In this document: piece after piece, positions 20,748 to 29,507 of the stretch
Layout: each line of letters starts with the position of its first letter
Position numbering within the stretch: position 1 is the first letter of the stretch
From: Bigelowiella natans CCMP2755
Taxonomy: Eukaryota > Cercozoa > Chlorarachniophyceae
Reading direction: 5' to 3'
NCBI GenBank assembly: GCA_000320545.1
Contig: ADNK01000896.1
Coordinates: 1 to 29,507, forward strand
Length of the DNA stretch: 29,507 nt
Notes under the pieces: model-generated
Database searches by the model: none
Seen by the model: only the letters and a program-made list of their open reading frames with translations
What the model was told of the DNA's origin: nothing
Translations under genes and position numbers: made by a program

Positions 20748-21437
20748 TTACCGACGCTTGCCACCACCTGAGAGTGATACGAATCGAAATGCTAAGAATG
20801 GTGATGATGCCAAGCATAGATCGCCCACCGTCTACTCTGCATTCTCATCCTACTCAACGCGGCCATTACCTTGCTGCATCGCCAATATCTGTGCGAGTCG
20901 GATAAAGATATTGATTGTGTCCAAGTACAGCCCGAACCCCTCGTTCATGGGGGAGTAGACCTGTAGCGGCAGCGGGGGGGATGGCAGGAAGGGTCAAGGC
21001 CAATCATGCATCACCATCGCCACAATCATCGTCGTCATCATCATCATCATCATCAAAATTATCCCGTGCCTTTTTATGCTGGGCGTTGTATTGAAGCTTC
21101 TGCGTGTCGTACAGAACGTAGCCGCCGAACAGCCCAAGGCCTACAATAACAAATGAATATATGCACGATTAACATTGGCAGTGATGGGTAAATCGAGTAA
21201 ATTTTTGGTATGGGGGGAGGCTACGGATGGAACACAGCGGATTATGTGCCACCATTGCTCCTGCTTCTACTACTACTGCTACTATCTAAGAAACGGCAAG
21301 ACATCAATCTATACAGGCTCCATTACCGCCGTAAAGAACGATGTTGTGTAAGATAGGCGACGCCGGGAAGAAGAACGATCTAAGAGGAGTTACAGACCAT
21401 CATCGGATCAGGAAGCCCGCAGTGGAGGTAAAACACA

Positions 21438-21476
<39 letters not shown>

Positions 21477-22125
21477 GCCTCTGCTGCAAAGGTCAACAAC
21501 AACAACAACAACAACACCCGAATGAGCTGAGCACGACGACACCAAGACCCATGTTCAGCGGAGCAGCCATCCAGAGGAATGACCTGTTCCGGAAACACAA
21601 CGGGCAACGAGAAGGAAAGAGGGGGGGGAGAGCCAGTCAGCAAAGCGCATTTCGAGGGAGAGCCGAAAGCCAACAGACGGGAGTGGGAGGAGGGTGTTTT
21701 TTAGATGCTTGATATGAATATCGAGGAGCAATGAAGAGCAAATCATCACCGACTTCAAATACACGACGATATATATATATATATATAAATATATATATTT
21801 TGAATATACATATATCAATATATCCCGCAAAGATCGGTTAACTTTGTTCGGGTTTTGCGTGCGATGTCGCACGATTCGAAACATACTCAGAAGGAGCTGT
21901 CATCGCGACGGAAGCAATGGACCCCACCTGGTTTGCATACACAGAAGACACGCAATGCATTAGGTGAAGAAACGCTCACAAAAAGTACAAATTGGAAAAG
22001 GAAGAAAAATGAAAATAAAGGGCTAAAGGGCTTTCCAGCCCCTCCCCACTCCTTTCCCCACCCCAGGTTCGCTCCCCCTTTTTCCCTCAACCTAACTGAT
22101 TTCCATGACGGAGGTGTTAGTATTC

Positions 22126-22159
<34 letters not shown>

Positions 22160-22337
22160 AAGTAGTAGCACCATCAACCCTGTCCCAACCGCTGCCCTTA
22201 AGATGATTTGTCCCCCGAGGAAGCCCACAGGGCTAAGCATCACTCCCATTCCAGCTGGTAGGTAGTAGCATTGGATTCACGTCATCATTAAGGGGGTATT
22301 CATACAACACACGAACACACACACACACACACACACA

Positions 22338-22380
<43 letters not shown>

Positions 22381-22574
22381 GTGTTTGTGTGTGTGTAAAA
22401 TACATACAATTTTCATGCGTTCCATATGCTTATAGCTGTCTGCAGCATGTACTGCTGTCATTCTTCTTCTTCTTCTTCTTCTTCTTCTTCTTCTTGTTCG
22501 AAAAGTTACTGGTAGTACCCATAGAGGCAAGCCATGCCATCTGCTTAGTGCCTGGAGCATAGAGATTCGACGAC

Positions 22575-22646
<72 letters not shown>

Positions 22647-23027
22647 ATCTAATAGCTTCATCCTCCGAGATAGGAACACTGGCAGCAGAGCTATCATACC
22701 CCCGCTGCGACATGTCTGCGTCGCTTAGCCTTCACTCTCCCCTGCAATGGTTGACCGTAGGAAAATGGGGAAAGCTTTCCAGGGCCATCAGGACAGGGGT
22801 AACCACTCTTGGGTCGATACGACAGTCGTGCGGAGGAAAGAAAAAAAGGGGGGGGGGAGGGGGGGGTGGTCTGGATGATGATAATTCATCTCCGAAAGGA
22901 GATCGAAATCGTTTCATCCTGCCGCACTTTCGTTCAAGCAACTTTTGGGTGATAGTATTGAACAAAGCACTTTGGAGAATTTTCATCGATTTCTGTGATT
23001 GTTTTCCTCTCTCAAAATACATATATA

Positions 23028-23069
<42 letters not shown>

Positions 23070-24172
23070 GGGGGTATGCGTGTTTGCGGGTGTTGCATCC
23101 ATTCCAGAGAAAGAAAATGAATCACAACAAAGAATGCTTCTACTATGAGGGAACGACACCCTTGCTTGCTCCTCCGTTGGCATTTTCGTCGATGCTCATA
23201 CAGACCATCATCGGGGCCATTCCTTGGTATTATTCATTCACAAAATAGAACGGTCGCTGTCATAAGAGAAACAATCCCCCCCCCCCCCCGGCGCCTCGTT
23301 TCCATGCACGATTTCCGCAATCAAAGAAAAAAGTGTGTGCTCTTTTGTCGTGCCAGAGGAGAGCAGGGACTATGATCGATGGATCATCAAATCTCTATGC
23401 ACGCGTGGGGACGGAAGGCGGGTGCTTCAGGAAAAACAAAGATGGTTGGCGTGAATACTACTACTACTGCTGCTGCTGCTGCCGCTGCTGCTGCTGCTGC
23501 TGCTACCACAGAGCCCCATGACCAAGAGAGAACCGAATGTTCCAAGAGAGGCGATACGATGGGCAACTCCTGCAAATAATGAGCAGAAAACACACAAAGA
23601 AGAAGAAGAAGAAGAATGCTCGTACGTGTTGATACATGCCCTCCGTGTCTCTCTCCCTGGGAGAGGGACAGGTTTCATCACCATCACCATCACCATCATC
23701 ATTATCATCATCATCATCATCATCATCATCATCGGTGCAGCAATCGTGTACAATCATATATCACCACCACCACCACCACCACCACCACCACCACCACCAC
23801 CACCACCACCACCAAGTTGTGGCATCCCTCCTCCTCCTCCTCCTCCTACCTGAGCGGAGGGCGAGTGCAGCCGTCGCTCCAGTGATTCCGAGCCCACTCT
23901 TTTACAAACAAACAGCTACGTCAGAATCAAACGGCTAGTGAGAATTTTTGGGCGAAAATTTGTCAGATCTTGTTTGATTCATGCAAACGTGCCTCTCCTC
24001 CTCCTCCTCCTCCTCCTCCTCCTCCTCCTCCTCCTCTTCTTTCTAAGTAGTCGCTATACACAGTTTCTTTAATCGACTTACAACGATGTATCCGTAGGTC
24101 TCTTCCAAGCGTTGCTTCATGTATGGCGGATATGGGATGCCTGATTAACAAAAAAGTTGCTGAGTTTTGTAT

Positions 24173-24216
<44 letters not shown>

Positions 24217-24744
24217 ATGCTTCGCCCCATCCATCTCACGGTACAAGCACCACCTGCCCTCTTGCGAAGTTCGTCATTCTGGGCCCTGTTATCACATTAA
24301 AAGGAGGAAGAGGATAGGAAAAATATTAACTTATCCCCTACTCCAGTCTCGCCGTTACGAAGTTTAGGGGGGGGAGGGGGAGGCCTTACGTTTCGGAGTA
24401 CAGATATTGGCCTTGAAAGGACACGAAGCCGATTCCAGCGAGGGCTCCAGTCCCCACAAGGGTCCACCCTACATTTTCAAAAGGCAGGTAGAAAGGCCAT
24501 TCAGTCGAAAACGAGGGGCGCTCCTAGAGGCAGAAGGGCTTTGGAAGCTACCTGCTTTCTGAACAGGACTCATTCCCTCCGATGCTGTAGCGGAGGATGC
24601 GGTTGCGCTCCGGTAGGCCCTCCGCCCGACGCAGCGTACTCGGGCCGCCCCGACACTCGCTGCTTTTCGCAGTGAGGAGAAAAGGCGGGCCCTGGAGCGC
24701 AAGCGGAGAGCAGGGGAGAGGGCAATGGATTGGAGGCGAAGCAT
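20748..24744 (-). CDS. GHITM: GHITM/MICS1-like mitochondrial Bax-inhibitor-1 protein
   Basis: Sixteen exons (minus): 24744-24552, 24468-24390, 24285-24254, 24140-24082, 23898-23850, 23569-23507, 23222-23202, 22715-22680, 22551-22519, 22254-22172, 21927-21887, 21583-21518, 21379-21327, 21140 to about 21010, 20960-20870, 20767-20748; about 340 residues. The N-terminus is an Arg/Ser-rich mitochondrial presequence (MLRLQSIALSPALRLRSRAR). The spliced protein follows GHITM from end to end: RLEETYGYIV, GLGITGATAALALRSG, AWLASMAGMGVMLSP, GGQIILRAAVGTGL, SVAMTAPSESFLWMAAPLNM, GLGLFGGYVLYDTQK, GLYLDTINIFIRLAQILA and GGGKRR. GHITM is an inner-membrane protein that shapes cristae and helps retain cytochrome c. 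Many exons are only 20-66 nt, and most introns carry long microsatellites. One join (21010 to 20961) lacks a phase-compatible GT and may use a GC donor. Confidence 0.9.
21435..21517. repeat. (AC)n and (AAC)n tracts in a GHITM-like gene intron
   Basis: On the coding strand a GTT repeat (21517 down to about 21494) starts exactly at the 5' splice site after exon 12, followed by a GT tract (about 21475-21435). Confidence 0.9.
22131..22171. repeat. Trinucleotide (GTA/TAC) repeat abutting a 5' splice site
   Basis: On the coding (minus) strand the intron after exon 10 begins GTGCTACTACTTC at 22171 and continues as TAC units. Confidence 0.9.
22316..22398. repeat. Compound (AC)n-(AT)n-(GT)n microsatellite
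   Basis: AC, then AT, then GT dinucleotides in one GHITM-like gene intron. The outer AC and GT arms are complementary, so the whole tract is an imperfect inverted repeat able to form a long hairpin. Confidence 0.9.
22460..22495. repeat. (TTC)n microsatellite
   Basis: A TTC/GAA triplet tract within the intron after exon 9 of the GHITM-like gene, starting about 25 nt beyond its donor. Confidence 0.9.
22576..22644. repeat. Compound (AT)n-(GT)n microsatellite
   Basis: AT then GT dinucleotides in the intron between exons 8 and 9 of the GHITM-like gene. Confidence 0.9.
23029..23067. repeat. (AT)n microsatellite
   Basis: An AT tract in the intron between exons 7 and 8 of the GHITM-like gene. Confidence 0.9.
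23456..23846. repeat. Cluster of trinucleotide repeats (CTG, AAG, ATC, CAC, CTC)
   Basis: A run of triplet tracts flanking exon 6 of the GHITM-like gene: GCT/ACT (23456-23504), AAG (23597-23614), CAT/ATC (23676-23733), CAC (about 23761-23813), CTC (23828-23846). They produce spurious poly-His/Pro/Ser ORFs. Two of them start at 5' splice sites on the coding strand (23506 and 23849). Confidence 0.95.
23996..24036. repeat. (CTC)n microsatellite
   Basis: A CTC/GAG triplet tract in the intron between exons 4 and 5 of the GHITM-like gene, about 45 nt after the donor. Confidence 0.9.
24177..24211. repeat. (CT)n microsatellite
   Basis: A CT tract (GA on the coding strand) in the intron between exons 3 and 4 of the GHITM-like gene. 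Confidence 0.9.
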
Positions 24745-25326
24745 TGGAGAGTATTTTTGGGGTGCTTTTGAGCTTTGTGGTGGAAGTATTTCAGACCTAA
24801 TTTGTGCCCAAAATATATAAGATTCCACTTTAAAACAGTGGCGATTTATCCCTGTTTGAGAGGATTAATGCAGATTTACGCTAATTAGGGGAGATATGCC
24901 CTTCTGGAGTTGAAGCTGATCTTTCTTGTTTACTCAATCTTGGAGTCCTGTCAGCAGCTTCCTTTCCCGTCCCCCCCCCTGGATACGCCCTGCCCTGCCT
25001 AGTTATCCGTATGCGCGTGCTTTCCGGCCACACAGATCATGTTGGGCGCTTGTAGTACGCGCGCGCCTCCCTGCCTTTGCGGTCGCTGATAGGATCACGG
25101 TAACGTGTAAAGAATGTGCTTTTGTGTGCAAACGCGCTCCTCAGCACGCTCGCTTTGCACTCTCGGGTGTCGCTGGCAGATTTCTTATTTCGTCATACCC
25201 GTGTTAGAAACGCCGTGAGGGGGAATTAAAAAACGTTCGCACATTTCTAAGTATGCTCACTCAAAAGCGTTGACTAATACCAACCCCATCCGCCCGTCTA
25301 CAGGCCGAAAGAAGGCATATAGAATA
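24745..25326. promoter_or_regulatory. Divergent 5' spacer between GHITM-like and AAA ATPase genes
   Basis: 582 bp between the two start codons with no defensible exon. AT-rich near 24800-24890, GC-rich with CGCGCG words near 25045-25070. It presumably contains both promoters; no specific element is recognisable. Confidence 0.5.
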
Positions 25327-26217
25327 ATGCCGGCTGTAATGCGGATATTCTTCGACCCCAGCCAGGCTTTCGATGCCTTTGGAGAGGTGGCCAGGGTTCA
25401 TTCAATAGCTGCCGTAATGACGGACGACCCCCCCGCCGCAACTGGGAGGAAGCTGCAGGCCGTGAGCAGCCCTGACGGCAAAAGCTGCGACTGGGTTCAA
25501 GTGAGCAAAATAACGGTATACGTTCCCTCCCCCCTACTCTTTGTAGATTCATGAATACAAATGACATTGTGGTTGTTTGGGTGCAGAAGGGGATCGCCGG
25601 GCGCTCGCCTCCCAAAGAATCGACGCTGCTTCTCCGGCTGGAAGAGGACGCGGCGGTCGAGCCGGGAGACATCGTCGTGCACCCCTGGTTCTACCTCTCA
25701 TTCAGCCATCATGCCTTGTATCTTGTGAGTTTTCCCTTTCCTTCGCCTGAGCTTAAGTTGAAATGTTGTCCAGGATCTCCGATATCTGCCAGCTAGGGGC
25801 TGGCGCGAAAGTGGCCGTTGCCGCTGTCTCTTCCCTCCTCAAAGAAGAAGGCGGACGCGCCCAAACTCTAACAGAGGAGGAGGAGGAGGAAAAGACGGGG
25901 GATTTGCCTAACGCCTTTAAAGAGAAGAAAAAGGAGGAGAATGAGGAGGAGGAGGAGGAGGGCGAGGGGGCAGCTTCGAAGCTCGCGGTTGCTCTCCCTC
26001 TCCGGCCAGGCAAGATGGAAGGTGGTATTCGGTAGTTTGTATCTCAAATATTGCCACTTACTGGGCTAATATGTATGTACATGCGCGCGCGCGCGTGTGT
26101 GTGTGTGTGTGTGTACATATATTAATGGAGTTTTTAGCCCGGATTGCGATGATGAAGTTGTTCATATGTAAGAATCACCACTCCTTATTAAATTCTCTCC
26201 TGCTACTACTACCACTG

Positions 26218-26254
<37 letters not shown>

Positions 26255-27787
26255 CACTTTGCTTGCCTGAATATGATACAAAAGCTATGCTAAGCTGGGC
26301 TCGTTCTGGGGAGTTCAGCTCCACGCTCTCTGCGGCTGTAGGTAGTTGCATCTCGAGGGGCATTATTCATTATCACCACTATTTCCTGCTGCTGACGATC
26401 GATCGATCGATCGTAGGAATATGAAGCATGGTCACAACCAAAGCCAAACTCACGCGATTCATACGACGTGCTCGTGTTTTACCGTTCGCGCGCGTGTGTA
26501 CATGATGTGTGTGTTTGGCAGGATCCCTCGAGTTTGACTTGTTGGAGTTCCTGGCCCGGCGCGGTCGCAGCACCAGCGCAAACTCGCGTCAGCTTGCTTC
26601 TCCCGCAGCGATGATAATGGTCCTCCCCGAAATATGCTCAGCCGCCCCCCCGGACATACGCACGCCAGTCCCCCTGGCTCTGGGCGCGGGGGGGGGGAGC
26701 GTTAGGTTGGATGTCAGTTCGGTCGTGCGGTGGAGGCACCCGCGGTTCTTGGCCCCGAGCATAAATGACGCAGCCGATGACGGGGGGACGGAGAGAATAA
26801 GGGCGGCTCGGTTGGGACCTCATCAATCTTTTGCTTCTTCTTCGCCATCGACCCCCGCCTCCTCCTCCGCCCCCTCGTTGTCTTCTTCGCTCTCCTCTCC
26901 AGCCTCCTCATCCAATGTGGAAGGGGCCTCCAGGCTCCTCGGCCCTATTTTAGAAGCAGTGACGACGTGGGGAGGGGAGGTGATCAGAGATCACGGCAAC
27001 GGGAGTAGCATCAACAAGGAGGAGGAGGAGGAGGAGGAGGGACGGGGGTGGGGGGGGAGGGAGAGCATTGGGGAAAGAAGGAGAGAGAGGAGAATGTGAC
27101 GACTACTGCACGGTTCTGGAGGAAGTTTCTTGGCGACTGGCTGCTTCTCCTTGGTCCCCCTGGCATTGGAAAGACGCATACACTCAGGTAGTGTCGCAAT
27201 ATATATATATATATATATATATATTACCATTTATTAGTCTTAGTGTTTTCACTAATTATTTGCTACCATCCCATTATTCCACACGATGTACTGATGACAC
27301 ACGCACGCACGCACGCACACGTGCTGCTCTGAGGGGGGGTAGGTCTGTTTACTACTAAGCTGTGAAATGGACGCTTATGTGTGTGTGTGTGTGTGTGTGC
27401 GCGCGCGCGCGCGCGCCTTGTGCACAAATGCGTCGTCGTCAATGCGCCATGGGTGTACTACAAACTCATGAATTAACTCCTTCTCCTCCTCCTCCTCGTA
27501 CACATCTTTCCCACACCTGACACACAACGAATGAACGACGATAGAACTCTTTGGAGGAAACACGGCGGCTGCTTCTGCGACCTATCCGAGATGGAATTTG
27601 GTAGGAGCTGTTTTCTCAGCCCATGTCCCTCCCCCCCCCCCCCCCCATCTCCCCGACTGAACATCTTCTACTGCCTCCTCTCTTCAACCAATGCTCGCCT
27701 TCCCCCTCCTTTTCCACAGACAAGGACGACTGGCCCATAGTATTAGATCAAGTCTTCGAACAAGCGGTAGATTGCCTTTTGTGCGCT

Positions 27788-27824
<37 letters not shown>

Positions 27825-28920
27825 TTACTGAATGGCCACGTCGCACAACAATACAATAGTTGTCTGTTCTGCTGTTGTCGCTCACAGCTCGAAACATCCG
27901 ATTGGAAGATCGCAATGTGCCATTATTATCCCCATTCTCAGCATATTTCTCTTTCATCCTTATAAAGGCAGCCACCACCACCAGCAGCAGCGGCGGCGCA
28001 GCATCGTCGCGCCCCGCGGTAGTGTTGTTCTTGGACCATGCAGAGGAAATGATGTCGCACACCACCAAGGCCGAGACAGAGCGTTCTTCCACGATGGAGG
28101 TTCCGACGGGGCAGGCGGGTGAGGTGCTGCTATTAAAACGAATGAAGAAGCGGTACAGAAACCAGAGACTGGTGGTTGTCGCAGCCTCGCGCCGCCGCCC
28201 AAGGGGGGGGGCAACGACCGAGGGGAAACTGCAGCCTTTTGACGCCTGCTACGAGGTGGGGATGGAAGATTCGAATTGAATTTTAGCTAGAAGAAGAAGA
28301 AGAAAAAGAAGAACGATGAAGAGACGTGGTGCCGGAGGGCATGAGCAATGGCGACTCCGGCAAATCGCTGCGAGTGATATGAGAGACTTATCGATCGGGA
28401 CGAAGAGAAAAGACAAATAACCTTGAGTCAGCATCGTGTTTATTCCCTTCTCGCAACAGCAAGCAACCCTGATTTGCCCCCCCCCCCCACTTGTCCTGCC
28501 CTCTTGCAGATGCTACATCCAGGTCAGCAGGAGCGGCTGGAGATCCTCTCCGCGTTGATGCAAAGAGGGAGGGGGGCTCGAGAAGGAAAGCGCAGAGCGA
28601 CAAGGGCAGGTGGGGAAGAAGAAGGTTTCGAATGGATGAAGATGATGATGATGATGGTGATGATGATGAAGATGACATTTATCTTCGGGGGATGGGGTGA
28701 TGGCGTTGTGCGAGTGTGGAAGTGGTAGTACTACACCATACCAATCATAAAATTCAACGATTCCTTGCTCTCATATATCTTAATACTAGCAGCGTCTTCC
28801 TCTTTTTCTTCTTCTTCTTTCTCCACCACGATAGAGGTCGCCGCTAGAGCTACTTCCGGGTATTTATTGAATGAGCGTTCCTTTTGCCATACTGCGTGTG
28901 CGTGTTGCCTCTCGGCTAGG
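25327..28920 (+). CDS. PEX6-like AAA+ ATPase, N-terminal part and first ATPase domain (incomplete)
   Basis: Exons seen: 25327-25500, 25587-25717, 25774-26021, 26285-26341, 26522-26979, 27126-27187, 27545-27600, 27720-27766, 27968-28255, 28510-28609, 28835-28920; about 569 residues, every join in phase. The N-terminal 350 residues include GDIVVHPWFYLSF, an acidic Glu/Lys-rich insert and a Ser-rich linker. A AAA module follows: Walker A GPPGIGKT (366-373), Walker B-like PAVVLFLDHAEEMM with His435 where Glu is expected, RLEILSALMQR, and a lid helix AARATSGYLLNERSF. A first ATPase domain with degenerate Walker B is typical of peroxisomal PEX6 (also PEX1), which with its partner pulls PEX5 from the membrane; the match to PEX6 is family-level inference. 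The second ATPase domain would lie beyond the window. The acceptor before Walker A (27124-27125) has a weak pyrimidine tract. Another AAA protein such as SPATA5-like is possible. Confidence 0.6.
26214..26253. repeat. (ACT)n microsatellite
   Basis: An ACT triplet tract in the intron before the 57-nt exon 26285-26341 of the AAA ATPase gene. A GC/GT alternating tract at about 26081-26114 lies in the same intron. Confidence 0.9.
26397..26412. repeat. (GATC)n palindromic repeat
   Basis: About four units of the self-complementary tetramer CGAT/GATC inside the intron 26342-26521. Confidence 0.9.
27016..27067. repeat. GGA/G-rich tract
   Basis: GGA triplets followed by G-runs (several runs of three or more G) in the intron directly before the Walker A exon; a possible G-quadruplex on the + strand. 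Confidence 0.8.
27379..27417. repeat. (GT)n-(GC)n alternating purine-pyrimidine tract
   Basis: GT then GC dinucleotides in the intron between 27187 and 27545; alternating GC/GT favours Z-DNA. Confidence 0.9.
27790..27822. repeat. (AC)n microsatellite
   Basis: An AC tract in the intron 27767-27967 of the AAA ATPase gene, about 20 nt after the donor. Confidence 0.9.
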
Positions 28921-29507
28921 GTGAAAAGGGGCGGAGAGGTGGGGGGGGGGGGGGGGGGGGTGGGCATTGTCTCCTTAGTAGGGGAACCGAGGGGGGGGGA
29001 CGGGCCGCTGGCACAACAAAGGGGATAAAGAAGGGGTATGGGGGCGAATATGAAGACAACGATTGGAGAAGCTGGGGGTCCCCTGGGGCTTTTTTTCAAT
29101 ATAAAGCTTAATTCCCGCCCCCAGAAATTTTCCTGTCCCTTTCTCCCGCCGAGGGGTAAAGGAGATCGGAGGGAGGGCTCTTGAAAAGAAGAAAAAAAAG
29201 AAAATGAAGAAGAAAAATGCGAACAAGGGTAATCAAAATGAGTGCACCATTAATTATTCGCCCACATAAAAAAACACCCAAGAACACCACCCCAAACCGC
29301 GGGGTATCTTATGCTTTCATTGAACCCGCCTAGTTGACTATGTATTAGGCCGGGCCCATGCCTTCCTCTCCTCTACAAACCCATAGTCTATAGGCTCGCA
29401 TGTGCTATTGCAGTGCTGGCTGTGCGCCTAGAGGATGTGACCATTGCATGAACAATACGTCGTCGCACATTCAACATACAAACACTCATGAATGTGCTGT
29501 ACTCACA
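28921..29507. other. Right edge: G-runs and unassigned sequence
   Basis: Starts at a donor-like GTGAAA after the last AAA ATPase exon seen. Contains a run of about 22 G (28941-28962) and further G-runs to 29000, then AT-rich sequence. From about 29330 it has CATG/TGCA-rich sequence similar in style to the convergent spacers (for example CCATTGCATG near 29442). I cannot identify the next exon. A short G-rich frame (29,000-29,035) is possible but unconvincing. Confidence 0.5.

Noticed and set aside
22610-23248. 212-residue + strand ORF
   Set aside because: Driven by GT and AT microsatellites (poly-CV, poly-YI) and antisense to GHITM-like exons.
23427-23938. Poly-His, poly-Pro, poly-Met and poly-Asp ORFs on both strands
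   Set aside because: Pure translation of triplet repeats inside introns.
27891-27967. Possible exon after the acceptor-like CTCACAG at 27883-27889
   Set aside because: The Walker B exon starting at 27968 joins the previous exon (ending 27766) in phase without it, and the intervening sequence has a stop in the required frame.
28731-28915. Minus-strand exon-like frame reading AERQHAHAVWQKERSFNKYP with an acceptor at 28916
   Set aside because: It looks protein-like, but the + strand over the same bases encodes the AAA lid helix (AARATSGYLLNERSF), joined in phase to the preceding ATPase exon, which is the stronger explanation.

Overview
The window is nuclear DNA of an intron-rich unicellular eukaryote. 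Every gene but one is split by GT-AG introns, mostly 50-130 nt and often swollen by microsatellites. There are no operons, bacterial-type ribosome binding sites, rRNA, tRNA or CRISPR. The gene set (RAD18-type E3 ligase, GHITM/MICS1-type Bax-inhibitor-1 protein with a mitochondrial presequence, PEX6-like AAA ATPase, phytanoyl-CoA dioxygenase, secreted lectin plus polyester-depolymerase enzyme) fits a protist with mitochondria and peroxisomes. I lean towards a stramenopile or rhizarian, but the lineage cannot be fixed from the sequence. All exon structures were spliced by eye; each join was required to keep phase.

Layout: 3' end of a + gene (38-202, weak); coiled-coil protein (-, 1334-2601, 8 exons); secreted beta-trefoil lectin/PHB-depolymerase-like esterase (+, 3008-5407, 5 exons); small EF-hand protein (-, 6938-7848, 5 exons); coiled-coil/WW-domain protein (+, 8045-10880, 4 exons); 7TM receptor-like protein A (-, 11786-13891, 4 exons), with a possible small ORF upstream; 7TM-like paralogue B (+, 14278-15970, 4 exons); RAD18-like RING/SAP ligase (-, 16756-19030, 4 exons); phytanoyl-CoA dioxygenase family protein (+, 19324-20211, intronless); GHITM-like protein (-, 20748-24744, 16 exons, several only 20-36 nt); PEX6-like AAA ATPase (+, 25327 to beyond 28920, 11 exons seen; its second ATPase domain is not visible).

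The genes alternate strand without exception, so the window is a chain of divergent pairs with short shared 5' spacers (about 0.2-0.6 kb) separated by convergent 3' spacers (0.5-1.5 kb). Four convergent spacers share an unusual palindrome-rich composition (CATG, TGCA, GCTAGC, CATTGCRATG words) that I do not see in the divergent spacers.

Functionally the genes do not form one pathway. The most interesting items are the divergent 7TM paralogue pair with contrasting base composition, the lectin-depolymerase fusion, the trinucleotide repeats that begin exactly at several 5' splice sites, and the palindrome-rich convergent spacers.
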